Shown here in pieces: positions 42,071 to 50,863 of a DNA stretch of 50,893 bases (position 1 is its first letter; every line of letters starts with the position of its first letter). The notes beneath the pieces are model-generated. The model saw nothing but the letters and a program-made list of their open reading frames with translations. It did no database searches and was not told where the DNA came from. The stretch is from positions 1 to 50,893 of the IMG/VR virus record IMGVR_UViG_3300008261_000094; one strand, written 5' to 3'. This DNA is from a virus. A program made the position numbers and the translations under genes.

Positions 42071-43834
42071 TTAAAGGTTACTTAAGTGCTCAGACTGAGC
42101 TTGATTATTTTCTACTAGTGCATTAAATACATTTTGCTTTTTTACAATGACTTCATACATTTGTTCATCAATCGAATCTTTTACTAATAAATTGATGACT
42201 TTTACGCTACTATGCGTAGAGCCGATTCGACGAACCCGACCTTTGCGCTGTTCAAATATAGCGGGATTCCAAGGAAGGTCAAAATTTATCAGATATTTTG
42301 ATATTTGAAGGTTGAGTCCGGTCGACGCAGCCTCGGTTCCGACAAATATCTTATAATCTTTATCATTTCGAAAAGCTTGAACACGAGCATCTCTGCTCTT
42401 TTCATCTAACTCTCCATGATACGTAATGACAGGTACGTTTAATCTTTTTTCTATTTCTTTTTTAATGACATGAACCATTCTTTTAAACTGGCTGAAGATA
42501 ATAACTTTATGATTGTTATCCACAATTTCTTCCACAATATCCACAAGACGATTTAATTTTGGTGAATCTGCAGACTTAATATTATCTTCTACGATTGTTC
42601 CATAAGTATCACGTATATTTTCAGATGTGGATAATGTGAATAACTCAGGGCTATCGAATAAAGCAATACGCATATTCATATATCCCTGCATTGCGCCCTT
42701 CATTGCTTCAATTTGTTGCTGAGGGGCATTATTCTTATACATTCCATCTAACTTCTTTTTAGCAATCTGATAGTCATTATCTATCATTTTATCAAGCTTA
42801 CGCTGAAATTCAGTCATCTCAACATAATCATTAACTTCTATCTTATCGGGTAAATCCATATCAACTTCTTTATCAGTTCTTCTTAAAAAGTATTGAGCGA
42901 GAGTATCTCTTAGGTTATCAAGATTTCGATAGCCTACTAAATCATTAAATCGCCCATTATACTGATAGTTTAAATGCTTTTTAGCAAAAGCGTTAAACTT
43001 ACCAAAAGCATCAGAAGCTGCTGCTTGGAATACACCGAATAATTCCTCTGGACGATTCATGATTGGTGTACCAGTTAGAAATATTCGATAAGGTATTGTT
43101 TTAGCTAACTCAGAAACAGCATGATTAATTTTTCCTGCACGATTCTTTAATTTATGAGCCTCATCAACAATTAATAAATCAAGTTGAGGATTTATCTTTT
43201 GCGTGGACAATAAGATTTCAATATCTTTTAAGACTAGCTCATAAGAAGTGATGATGTAATCGTAATCATCTATTTGTTCATACAAGGCTTTTCGTTGAGC
43301 TGGAGTGCCTCGAATTACTAAAGCAGAAGAATCCGTAAATTTCTCAACACCATCTCTAGCCCATTGTATCTTAAGAGGCGAGAGGCATATGATGAATGTC
43401 TTCCTGGAGTGGACAGTCTTTGAAAGAATTTGAGAAGCTGCAATCGCCTGAGGGGTTTTTCCAAGACCCATCAAGTCTCCTAACATAGCAAATCCTTTTT
43501 TCTCAACAACATGAGCTAAAAAATTAGCGCCGAAGTTTTGAAAAGGATAAAGTGGTACTTTTAATTCAATTGGATTATTCTTTACATCTGACCAAAAAGA
43601 AGGGGGCAACGGCGGAGGTTGATTAAATAACTCATGTCTAGGGGTTATCCATATAACTTCACCCTGAAACAGTTCATCAAATTCATCTAAGCAAACCTTT
43701 GGTACAAGCCATTTTTTCATATCAGGATTGAATTTAGCACCCATAATCGTTTTTATTCTGTCGATATAATAACGAACAGGCTTAAAAGCAACTTCAATAT
43801 AATCAGGTTGAAAAGACTCTTCGACAAAAAGCAA
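42071..43834 (-). CDS. SNF2-family DNA translocase, SMARCAL1/HARP-like
   Basis: 587 residues from TTG 43834 (AGGAGGTGAT upstream). The first 60 residues (VAFKPVRYYIDRIKTIMGAK, KKWLVPKV) resemble the HARP domain that lets SMARCAL1 rewind DNA. Motor: GDLMGLGKT (119-127, Walker A), DEAH (224-227), LTGTPIMNRPEELFG, then the second lobe with KVIIFSQFKRMV, STGLNLQ and FEQRKGRVRRIG. Such enzymes reanneal strands at stalled forks. A phage-encoded strand-annealing motor fits the rest of the recombination set. Confidence 0.9.
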   Translation of the reverse strand: MLFVEESFQPDYIEVAFKPVRYYIDRIKTIMGAKFNPDMKKWLVPKVCLDEFDELFQGEVIWITPRHELFNQPPPLPPSFWSDVKNNPIELKVPLYPFQNFGANFLAHVVEKKGFAMLGDLMGLGKTPQAIAASQILSKTVHSRKTFIICLSPLKIQWARDGVEKFTDSSALVIRGTPAQRKALYEQIDDYDYIITSYELVLKDIEILLSTQKINPQLDLLIVDEAHKLKNRAGKINHAVSELAKTIPYRIFLTGTPIMNRPEELFGVFQAAASDAFGKFNAFAKKHLNYQYNGRFNDLVGYRNLDNLRDTLAQYFLRRTDKEVDMDLPDKIEVNDYVEMTEFQRKLDKMIDNDYQIAKKKLDGMYKNNAPQQQIEAMKGAMQGYMNMRIALFDSPELFTLSTSENIRDTYGTIVEDNIKSADSPKLNRLVDIVEEIVDNNHKVIIFSQFKRMVHVIKKEIEKRLNVPVITYHGELDEKSRDARVQAFRNDKDYKIFVGTEAASTGLNLQISKYLINFDLPWNPAIFEQRKGRVRRIGSTHSSVKVINLLVKDSIDEQMYEVIVKKQNVFNALVENNQAQSEHLSNL

Positions 43835-43869
43835 TTAATCACCTCCTAAAACATTTATATTTGTAACTA

Positions 43870-43878
43870 ATTATATCA
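43870..43878 (-). promoter_or_regulatory. Extended -10 promoter of the SNF2 gene
   Basis: TGATATAAT on the minus strand, overlapping the end of ung and 36 bases before the SNF2 start codon. Confidence 0.55.
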
Positions 43879-44589
43879 TACATTAACTGTTTTCATCATT
43901 TTTTGTTCAACAACTTGGATAGAAGATAAGGACCAGTCAATAACTTCCTGGTTCGTAGACTTCAGAAAATCGTTAGCTTTAGAAAAATGCTCACAGCCAA
44001 AGAATCCTTTGTCCGCAGAATAAGGACTCGGATGAGCGGCTTTTAAAATAAGATGATGGGAATTTGTAATTAGTTCTTGCTTCTTTTGCGCAAAATTTCC
44101 CCATAAAATAAATACGACAGGTGTAGTCTTTTCATTTAAAGCAGAGATTGTAGCGTCTGTAAACTGATGCCATCCAATATCTTTATGGCTATTAGGTGTC
44201 CCGCCACGAACAGTTAAGCTAGAATTTAATAACAACACGCCTCTTTCTGCCCATTCGATAAGACAACCATGAAAGGGCATCTTAAGTCCCATATCTTGCT
44301 CAATCTCTTTGTAGATGTTCTTAAGAGAAGGTGGTAAATAAATACGAGGCTTGACCGAAAAAGAAAAGCCGTGGGCTTGACCCTTGCCGTGATAAGGGTC
44401 CTGACCTAAGATAACAACTTTTGTATTTTGATAAGAAGTTGTATGATAAGCGTTAAAAATATCATACTTTGTAGGATAAACATTTTGAGTCCAGTATTCT
44501 TTTTCTAACTCCTTGCGAAGCTCCTTGTAATAGGTTTTTGCAAACTGTGACTCTAAGATATCTTGCCAGTCATTATTGAATACTTTCAT
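43876..44589 (-). CDS. ung: Uracil-DNA glycosylase, family 1
   Basis: 237 residues, full length. Motif A GQDPYHGKGQAHG (62-74) with catalytic Asp D64, VFILWGNFAQKK in the core, and motif B HPSPYSADKGFFG near residue 190 with the catalytic His. Removes uracil from DNA. Consistent with ThyX and RNR supplying thymine, so the genome is probably not uracil-containing. RBS AAGGAG; overlaps the upstream membrane protein gene by 17 bases. Confidence 0.96.
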   Translation of the reverse strand: MKVFNNDWQDILESQFAKTYYKELRKELEKEYWTQNVYPTKYDIFNAYHTTSYQNTKVVILGQDPYHGKGQAHGFSFSVKPRIYLPPSLKNIYKEIEQDMGLKMPFHGCLIEWAERGVLLLNSSLTVRGGTPNSHKDIGWHQFTDATISALNEKTTPVVFILWGNFAQKKQELITNSHHLILKAAHPSPYSADKGFFGCEHFSKANDFLKSTNQEVIDWSLSSIQVVEQKMMKTVNV

Positions 44590-44788
44590 ATAAAGACACT
44601 CCTTGATTGTAAATTTTCAATAACAAATGAATGATATCTGATTCGTGTAAATAAACCAAGCAAATAAATAAAGCTACTGAAATAAATTTCAGTAGCCAAG
44701 AGAACAAAGGTTTTAAAAACTTAAATAAAAAAATAACGAGGACACAAGCTAACCCAGCAATAAGTCCAAGCACAAGAAAATCGCTCAT
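44573..44788 (-). CDS. Small membrane protein
   Basis: 71 residues. Two hydrophobic stretches (FLVLGLIAGLACVLVIFLF and LLKFISVALFICLVYL) separated by a short basic/Trp loop suggest two membrane helices. No RBS; the ATG lies one base after the upstream stop (TAGTATG), so translation is coupled. Function unknown. Confidence 0.6.
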   Translation of the reverse strand: MSDFLVLGLIAGLACVLVIFLFKFLKPLFSWLLKFISVALFICLVYLHESDIIHLLLKIYNQGVSLYESIQ

Positions 44789-44789
44789 A

Positions 44790-45302
44790 CTATACTAATA
44801 GTAACTGTGCATAATCAGTTTTTGTTTCCGCTCGATAGCGCTCAAAGAATAAAGCTTCTGAAAATAAATCGTGCATTTCTTTTAAATACTTATATAGATT
44901 GTTAAAGCGCTTTTTATTTAGATAAGGTTTAACATATGGTAAATAATTAATTAGAGAAATCTCTTCTTTAATTAATTCAAAATTTTTATCGGTCATGGCT
45001 GGACTTGTTCTAATGATACGACAAGCTTCAAGATATAAATCTACTTGAGCCCTATGGAATGCGTTCTTTAAAATTTGAAGAACTTCTTTTCTTGATATTA
45101 CTTCAACGTAATCAATAAGATTACTTTTCAAAAACAATTCATCTAATGAAGCAAAACTTGCTTCAATCATTATCTCTTTATAAGGAAGATTAGCTTTTTT
45201 GATACCAAAATCTTTCAAACGTTTCCGACCATCGATTTGTTTGTAGTACTGGTAAAACGTTTGCAACGATTCCAGTAATTCAATATATTCTCTCTGATTC
45301 AT
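44790..45302 (-). CDS. Helical protein of unknown function
   Basis: 170 residues from ATG 45302 (AGGGGTG upstream; GTG 45311 is less likely). Mostly helical, basic in the middle (KFGIKKAN-like, here RKRLKDFGIKKANLPY). No motif recognised. First gene of a unit that continues into the membrane protein and ung, after an extended -10 promoter. Confidence 0.6.
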   Translation of the reverse strand: MNQREYIELLESLQTFYQYYKQIDGRKRLKDFGIKKANLPYKEIMIEASFASLDELFLKSNLIDYVEVISRKEVLQILKNAFHRAQVDLYLEACRIIRTSPAMTDKNFELIKEEISLINYLPYVKPYLNKKRFNNLYKYLKEMHDLFSEALFFERYRAETKTDYAQLLLV

Positions 45303-45335
45303 GGTCAGCACCCCTAATATCTATTTTATATCTCT

Positions 45336-45344
45336 ATAATAGCA
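45336..45344 (-). promoter_or_regulatory. Extended -10-like promoter
   Basis: TGCTATTAT on the minus strand, 34 bases upstream of ATG 45302. One mismatch to TATAAT. Confidence 0.5.
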
Positions 45345-45370
45345 TAAAATGTTACTTTGCTAAGCATTTT

Positions 45371-46672
45371 TTAAAAAGAAAGCTCTACTGACCTCCAACT
45401 ACTCATAAGTTCATAATTTGAATCAATATACTTTTGGTTATAATCATGAAAAGTAAAGTATCCAATATAAGATTTTGGATGACTTAAATAAGGATTTATA
45501 TATGAGTCAATAAAATCTGCATAATCTATCATTGCGTAATTAGTCATGCGCAAGAAGCCATCATTAATATAGTTACCGCTAGAGTCTTGAGATATTAACG
45601 TGTGATTAAGAGTAGGCATAGAAGTAAAATAGAAATAATCAAAAATCATTTTGATTAGATGTCTTCTTTGATACCAAGGTAACATTGTAACATCTTTTCC
45701 TTGAAAGGATAGGATATCAACCACCTTAAGTGAAGCAATACTTTTCGATAATGCAGGAAAAGAAAAGTTATATAAATACGGATTATTGTTAGTAAATAAA
45801 TCCGTATAAAACTTATCTGTACTTAAAGAATAATTTCTATCGAATAAGTAAGCAGAATCTTGATGCATTGCCCTAGAAGGAGCTATCTGAAATACTGTTC
45901 CCTTTAACTTTGAAAGCTGAGATGCATAGTTATTAATAAATGCATCTATCAAACTAATAAAAGAGCCAGAAATGTTCTCTGGAGGACGAGAAGCAACAGA
46001 AATAGTCTTTGATATCATCTTGATGTTTGTACTGGATATAATAGAAAGCTGAAAAGAATGATTAAAATCCAATGGTTCAAGTAAAACAGACTTATGATAT
46101 TCCTTATCTTTAATAAAAACTTTATCAGAAGACAAAAGATAATCATCTATAAAATCATCAAGTTGATGATGTCGAACGATTTTCTCAAGATTAAGCAAAG
46201 GATTCTGGATGTAGTAATCATTTGAATTTTTTAATAGTTTTGAGCTTATACTCTTAAGAGTAGATTCATCTATCTTTGGCATTGCCGCAAAATGCATAGA
46301 ATTCTCATGTATTAACTTATCATAAAAATTACTAGCCTCAGTAAAATCATCAAAAAAACATTGAGGAAGAGCTGCCTTATCAAATTTACAGATAGCCATA
46401 TCATAACTCATCTTAACTATAGAGAAAGATTCTACAATACCTGAATTTGTACTTAAATAAGCTTTAAATAAAACATAAGTATAAACCTTATTAATTAGAC
46501 AAAGAGAGTCTGAGCGAATAATATTACCGTTGTATAACTTTAATTCGCGCAACTCATCGCGATTGAATAATGGACTTGCAGAAGGGGATGAATTAGAAAA
46601 GATATCTGTTCTAAGACGAATAGCTTCTGGTAAGTCTAAATAATTAGTCACTTGGACAATATCATCGCTCAT
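45371..46672 (-). CDS. Large protein of unknown function
   Basis: 433 residues, RBS AAAGGAG. Rich in Ser, Asp, Tyr, Phe and Ile, with no signal peptide or membrane segment. Mixed alpha/beta appearance; internal pieces such as FQIAPSRAMHQDSAYLFD and FTFHDYNQKYID show no recognised motif. Flanked by a terminator upstream (46700-46719) and a promoter for the next unit, so probably transcribed by read-through or from an unseen promoter. Function unknown. Confidence 0.65.
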   Translation of the reverse strand: MSDDIVQVTNYLDLPEAIRLRTDIFSNSSPSASPLFNRDELRELKLYNGNIIRSDSLCLINKVYTYVLFKAYLSTNSGIVESFSIVKMSYDMAICKFDKAALPQCFFDDFTEASNFYDKLIHENSMHFAAMPKIDESTLKSISSKLLKNSNDYYIQNPLLNLEKIVRHHQLDDFIDDYLLSSDKVFIKDKEYHKSVLLEPLDFNHSFQLSIISSTNIKMISKTISVASRPPENISGSFISLIDAFINNYASQLSKLKGTVFQIAPSRAMHQDSAYLFDRNYSLSTDKFYTDLFTNNNPYLYNFSFPALSKSIASLKVVDILSFQGKDVTMLPWYQRRHLIKMIFDYFYFTSMPTLNHTLISQDSSGNYINDGFLRMTNYAMIDYADFIDSYINPYLSHPKSYIGYFTFHDYNQKYIDSNYELMSSWRSVELSF

Positions 46673-46699
46673 ATAAGGCTCTCCTTTCTAAAATAAAAA

Positions 46700-46719
46700 G
46701 CCTAGCTAATTAGCTAGGC
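46700..46719 (-). terminator. Terminator overlapping a stop codon
   Basis: GCCTAGCTAATTAGCTAGGC, a perfect palindrome followed on the minus strand by TTTTTATTTT. The stop of the gene ending at 46714 lies inside it. Confidence 0.85.
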
Positions 46720-47097
46720 GTTTGTTTCTTCGACTAATTCTTGAGTGTTTGTTGTTTCCATTGCCTCAACCTGTTGCTTAATTTGAACAAAAACTTGATT
46801 GGAGGCTTCAAGAATAATTGTAAACAAAATAACGAGGTCTTCTGCAATTGTTTCTGTATTGGATTCAATTACTTTGACTACGCTACTAATCGTATTTAGA
46901 ACGCGAGTTTGAAGTTCAATAACTTCTTGCTCACTCTTGCCTTGAATTAAATTGAACCAAAAATGGCCCTTCATTAAATCAGATGTAGCAAAGATAAACT
47001 CATCAAAATTCATTTCACTTTTTTCAATGCAAGATACCAATCGCTCTTGGAGTAGACGACGCTCTGCATCTGTTAAAACATAATGTGAATTAGACAT
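46714..47097 (-). CDS. Helical protein of unknown function
   Basis: 127 residues, RBS GAGGTGA. All-helical and acidic, with a long hydrophobic-patterned helix (IAEDLVILFTIILEASNQVF). Overlaps the upstream 79-residue gene by 8 bases. The shared helical character suggests the two may interact. No family recognised. Confidence 0.6.
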   Translation of the reverse strand: MSNSHYVLTDAERRLLQERLVSCIEKSEMNFDEFIFATSDLMKGHFWFNLIQGKSEQEVIELQTRVLNTISSVVKVIESNTETIAEDLVILFTIILEASNQVFVQIKQQVEAMETTNTQELVEETNA

Positions 47098-47329
47098 GGT
47101 TCACCTCTTCTACTGAAGCAGATTCAGCAATATTTAAAGTTTGTTCAAATTGAACACCTTGAAGAGCGAGTGCATCAAGAACAGTCTTAAGAGTTAGATT
47201 TAATTCGTATAATTCTTTGGAATTAATTTGAGGCTCATGAGATAAAAACTCAATTACATCCTCTAATGATTGTACAATGGTTTGCCAATTATCAATGTGA
47301 AGACTTAAATTAAAATTCATTCCTGTCAT
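47090..47329 (-). CDS. Small helical protein of unknown function
   Basis: 79 residues, acidic and helical (WQTIVQSLEDVIEFL, ELYELNLTLKTVLDAL). ATG overlaps the upstream stop (ATGA), indicating coupled translation with the 47326-48153 gene. Function unknown. Confidence 0.6.
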   Translation of the reverse strand: MTGMNFNLSLHIDNWQTIVQSLEDVIEFLSHEPQINSKELYELNLTLKTVLDALALQGVQFEQTLNIAESASVEEVNHV

Positions 47330-48153
47330 GATAACGTAATCACTTTCCCCTCAGTTAACGTAAATATCTTTGTAGTCAATGCAGAAGGATTTGTGCGATA
47401 AGTATCTTCTGTCATTTTAGCAAAAATCATTTGAAAAGATGAGATGGAACCAAGATTAGATATAAGATGCTCATTTGGAACTGCCATAGCAAGGGTAATA
47501 TTTGCAGTAGGGAAAGAATAAACAATATTTCCTGTTTGGAAATGCTCATAAGCCCATTCGCGAATAAAGAATTGACCTTGATATGGGTATTCATCGGAAT
47601 CAAATCGATAAAACTTAATTCCATTAATGTCATTTACATCTACTTCTTTTAGCCAACCTTTTCTCTTCAAATTACTAAAAGCTTTTTCTACTACTTTACC
47701 ATGAGTATAACTTTCTGGCAGAGGATTGTAAAGATAATTTACAAATGTGGCATGATTTTCACCATAAACAAATTTCAAATCTTTATTTAATTTATCTGAA
47801 ACAATTTCTACTTCAGGTTTATTTTTTCCTAATCCGTATCCGGTTAGCTTAATAACAGGAAATACATTATCAAAATTAATTAACTCATCTGCTTTTCTAT
47901 CAGTATAAGTATTTAGTATTTCGGTATAAGTGTTTACAAAGTCAACGATAGTATTAATATTATTGGTTTTCTTATAGTTCTCAATAATATTACCAAAATA
48001 AATTTCAGCTTGACCCGTATCTAATAAAGGCGATTGACCAGTAAACCAAACGCGATACTTGTGTTGTTCTAACTGTTCGAAATGAGCATTAGGATAAAGT
48101 TCTTTAATTCTGCCGATGATAAAATCAACTACTTCCGATTCATTAAAAACCAT
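47326..48153 (-). CDS. Protein of unknown function
   Basis: 275 residues from ATG 48153 (AGGAG nine bases upstream; the frame is open further up without support). Alpha/beta appearance, with strand-rich C-terminus (GNIVYSFPTANITLAMAV). The N-terminal FIIGRIKELYPNAHFEQLEQ and KYRVWFTGQ look like a compact domain. First gene of a three-gene unit ending at the 46700 terminator. A TTGTTA/TATATT pair about 70 bases upstream (16-base gap) may be its promoter. Confidence 0.65.
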   Translation of the reverse strand: MVFNESEVVDFIIGRIKELYPNAHFEQLEQHKYRVWFTGQSPLLDTGQAEIYFGNIIENYKKTNNINTIVDFVNTYTEILNTYTDRKADELINFDNVFPVIKLTGYGLGKNKPEVEIVSDKLNKDLKFVYGENHATFVNYLYNPLPESYTHGKVVEKAFSNLKRKGWLKEVDVNDINGIKFYRFDSDEYPYQGQFFIREWAYEHFQTGNIVYSFPTANITLAMAVPNEHLISNLGSISSFQMIFAKMTEDTYRTNPSALTTKIFTLTEGKVITLS

Positions 48154-48249
48154 AAATAAAACACTCCTTTTATAAATTGATAAATCGTATGTATTTCGAC
48201 AGAGCACCGACCAATATAATTGCTATTATAATTGTAACAAAAAAGCAAA

Positions 48250-48278
48250 AAAAGGGTGTAAGAGTCACACCCTTTTTG
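48250..48278. terminator. Bidirectional intrinsic terminator
   Basis: AAAAAGGGTGT and ACACCCTTTTT form a perfect 11-bp stem with seven loop bases, giving U-tracts on both strands. The stop of the minus-strand gene ending at 48265 lies inside. Confidence 0.85.
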
Positions 48279-48582
48279 CAAAATTAATTTTTGGATTCAC
48301 ATTTTTTTCACATTTAACTGAAGGATTCTTTTTCTCAGATAACCAATCAATAAACCATTTTCTTTTGTTTTCTGAAGTTGGCTCTACTTGAAGAATGACC
48401 TCATCTCGCCAAGAAAAGTGGAAAGGACCAAAGGACCAATTACGATATACATGAATAAATCTAGATATCGTGTTTAAGATTGGCTTTGTCTTTCCAAAGC
48501 TCCATTTAAATGGAGTAAAATTAAAACCAAACTTTTTAAACCAGAATTCTGATTTTACATTCTTTGCTTTAGGTATATGCAT
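48265..48582 (-). CDS. Small basic aromatic protein
   Basis: 105 residues, GAGGT six bases before the ATG. Very rich in Lys, Phe and Trp (FWFKKFGFNFTPFKWSFG, NWSFGPFHFSWRDEV). No family recognised; a cationic protein that binds nucleic acid or membrane is possible. Last gene before the bidirectional terminator; the 97 bases upstream (48583-48679) hold no gene. Confidence 0.6.
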   Translation of the reverse strand: MHIPKAKNVKSEFWFKKFGFNFTPFKWSFGKTKPILNTISRFIHVYRNWSFGPFHFSWRDEVILQVEPTSENKRKWFIDWLSEKKNPSVKCEKNVNPKINFAKRV

Positions 48583-48679
48583 ATGTACCTCGCTTTGAAA
48601 TGGTTTTTATTAGTTTGGTTTTTTATTTAATTTTTATTCGCTTTGTCGTGCGGGTCTCATGATAAATCGGCTCAAATCA

Positions 48680-49132
48680 TTAAAGTTCTTTTTTACCTTG
48701 GGTTACGCCTGTAATTATCCAGTTGCCTTTAGAGCTCTTTAGATATAACTTGTAATACTTTTTTTCTTGTAAGAACTCATAACCATCATAGCGATTTAAA
48801 ATACCTTCGTACTGATAAGCTGGTTCAATAATATCGATTTTAGTATTCTTTAATTTTTTGTTACCTTTATAAACGGCATTAACTTTTACTTGAGATATAG
48901 TTACGATTTGTTCATTGATTTCTCTTGTTTTACGAGCGCCAGTCCATTGTGCTTTAATAATTAACTGACTTGCATCTTTTAATTGAGCATCTGTATATAA
49001 TTCTGTTTCGGTAGGGATATCAACAACCTTATCAGGCTTCTTTTGCCATGAATAAGAATCAATATCAAAACAAGCAAAGGCTACAGTTGGAATCAAAAAC
49101 AATGCTACGAAGATACCAAATACTTTATTCAT
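48680..49132 (-). CDS. Secreted single-domain protein, paralogue of the metalloprotease C-terminus
   Basis: 150 residues from ATG 49132 (GGAGG upstream). Signal peptide MNKVFGIFVALFLIPTVAFA, with likely cleavage before Cys-Phe. The mature part aligns with residues about 400-500 of the neighbouring metalloprotease: ASQLIIKAQW / SDAIVIAKLN, VKVNAVYKG / ITVSKVIKG, IIEPAY / YEPYT, YYKLYLKSSKGNWIITGVTQG / YVLFLKKTPRGEYVITGLNQG. So it is a stand-alone copy of that exported domain. An inhibitor, chaperone or shared binding module for the protease is a reasonable guess. Start overlaps the protease stop by four bases. Confidence 0.75.
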   Translation of the reverse strand: MNKVFGIFVALFLIPTVAFACFDIDSYSWQKKPDKVVDIPTETELYTDAQLKDASQLIIKAQWTGARKTREINEQIVTISQVKVNAVYKGNKKLKNTKIDIIEPAYQYEGILNRYDGYEFLQEKKYYKLYLKSSKGNWIITGVTQGKKEL

Positions 49133-50700
49133 TTTAATCCTCCTGCCCATTTAAGAACGTCTTGTTTAATTGATTGATAAAGAGGGTAAGTCATATTAGG
49201 ACTATCAGAAAGATAGTTGGAATATTGACCTTGATTTAAACCTGTAATGACATACTCGCCTCTAGGAGTTTTCTTAAGAAATAACACATAAGTTTGACCA
49301 TTAATCATTGGTATATACTTATCGAGTCGAGTTACCTTTCCATTAGAAACCGTGTAAGGCTCGTATACAGTATCTATCTGTGGTCCTTTAATAACCTTGC
49401 TTACCGTAATAGATGACTTTGTAGCAAGCTTGCTAGGAACTGCTACAGAAGAATTTAGTTTAGCAATAACAATAGCGTCAGAGCTTAATTGAAGTTGAGA
49501 TAAAGATTTATACTCATCTGTATCTGCATGAATATCAAAGAAAGGAGATATATTAACTTGTCCATTAAACTTATAGTGATAATTTAGATTATAGAAGTCT
49601 AAATCCTGAAAGCCGCGATAAGGCACTGAACCTTGGCGCATAATACTAAAATCAATATTGTCATCAACTCCAATAGTACCAGCGTTCTGATGACCTAAGC
49701 CCAATACATGTCCAAACTCATGTACAGCTGTTTTTTGAGCTCGAGTATTGGTCATTGCATCCATAGAGTCTGAATTATAAACAACTTCTAATTTTGTAAC
49801 AAAACCCGAATCTCCTTCTAATGGTCGAACGTAAGCTGCGCAATCACAAAGGGGTTGCTCTACTCTTACAGTAACAAGCGCATCTTTATTTACCATTCTA
49901 GTAGAAACACCTGCCTTCAGCATCTCGCTAATAGCATAGTCAGTTAGCTGATTATATCGGTTGGTTACCGTGTTATCATTTTGATAAGTTAAATTCGTAT
50001 AATCAGATGGTCTAAGTTTCCATATATAAGCTTTCTCTTCATATAATTGAAGCTTCATTCTAAGACTAAACTCTTTAGATAACTTAGTTAAAGCGCCAGT
50101 AATCTTAAACTTAACATTAGAATCTCTTACTAAGCCAGTGATACGATTTGTACCTAAAGAAAAAGACTTATGATATTTGCCATCAATATAGGCATCATAA
50201 GTCTGGTTAAATCCAGTAATATTAAAGTCAATAAACTCATCTCCAACCTTTATAATATCAACATTATAAGTAGGAATAGTAGGGCTAATCGGTCTTACTG
50301 TAGGCTTAGGAGTAAGAATAGGTAGCCAATCCGGTGGAGTTTCCACGGGAGTAGCGGTCGGTTTTATAGTAGGTGTTGCAGTCGGAATAATTGTTGGTGT
50401 AGAAGTAGGTTTAACTGTTGGTGTCGGAGCTTTAGTTGGAGCTTGAGTAATCTTAGGCGTAGCCGTAGGCTTTACAGTAGGTGTCGGAGCCTTAGTAGGA
50501 ATTGGCGTTAACTTAGGCGTTGGTGTAGCTTTAGGTGTAGCTTTAGGTGTAGCTTTAGGTGTAGATGTTTGCTTTGGCTTAGAAGCTGAGATAGTAAATT
50601 CAAAATATGCTGGGTCAACAGGAAGTTGTTCGGCTGTTGCAAATACTTGTGCTGGAGTCATTAGTAGGATAAGTGCTAAAAAATGGATGTATTTCTTCAT
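49129..50700 (-). CDS. Secreted zinc metalloprotease with Thr/Pro-rich linker
   Basis: 523 residues, RBS AGGAGG. Signal peptide (residues 1-22, FLALILLMTPAQVFA). A low-complexity linker of TPKAT, TPTVKPT and similar repeats at about 46-143 resembles wall-spanning or cell-surface linkers. A beta domain comes next, then a metzincin-like catalytic domain: HEFGHVLGLGH at 327-337 (HExxHxxGxxH) and a Met-turn SIMRQG (M354). C-terminal domain about 400-500 is shared with the next gene. It probably cuts host surface proteins or acts on the cell wall. Such exported proteases are rare in phages. Confidence 0.88.
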   Translation of the reverse strand: MKKYIHFLALILLMTPAQVFATAEQLPVDPAYFEFTISASKPKQTSTPKATPKATPKATPTPKLTPIPTKAPTPTVKPTATPKITQAPTKAPTPTVKPTSTPTIIPTATPTIKPTATPVETPPDWLPILTPKPTVRPISPTIPTYNVDIIKVGDEFIDFNITGFNQTYDAYIDGKYHKSFSLGTNRITGLVRDSNVKFKITGALTKLSKEFSLRMKLQLYEEKAYIWKLRPSDYTNLTYQNDNTVTNRYNQLTDYAISEMLKAGVSTRMVNKDALVTVRVEQPLCDCAAYVRPLEGDSGFVTKLEVVYNSDSMDAMTNTRAQKTAVHEFGHVLGLGHQNAGTIGVDDNIDFSIMRQGSVPYRGFQDLDFYNLNYHYKFNGQVNISPFFDIHADTDEYKSLSQLQLSSDAIVIAKLNSSVAVPSKLATKSSITVSKVIKGPQIDTVYEPYTVSNGKVTRLDKYIPMINGQTYVLFLKKTPRGEYVITGLNQGQYSNYLSDSPNMTYPLYQSIKQDVLKWAGGLK

Positions 50701-50863
50701 TGTTATTTCCTCCTGAAATAGTGTGATTTCTAGTACGAATAATTAGTTCGTTTTGAATTTTTTTTGCGAGTTCTTGTAGTTGTTCTGTAGTGTAATTAAT
50801 CAAGTTCATTAGGATATCTTCCTCTCGCGGTAAAATATCTAGCCAATAATCAATCGCATCCAT
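50615..50863 (-). CDS. Small protein overlapping the metalloprotease start
   Basis: 82 residues from ATG 50863, or 64 from ATG 50809, which has the better RBS (GAGAGGAAG eight bases upstream). Helical (YTTEQLQELAKKIQNELII), then a Ser/Thr/Asn-rich end that overlaps the protease gene by 86 bases in another frame. A TATAAT-like element on the minus strand lies at about 50873-50878. Real coding is likely for the first part; the end may be chance. Confidence 0.5.
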   Translation of the reverse strand: MDAIDYWLDILPREEDILMNLINYTTEQLQELAKKIQNELIIRTRNHTISGGNNNEEIHPFFSTYPTNDSSTSICNSRTTSC

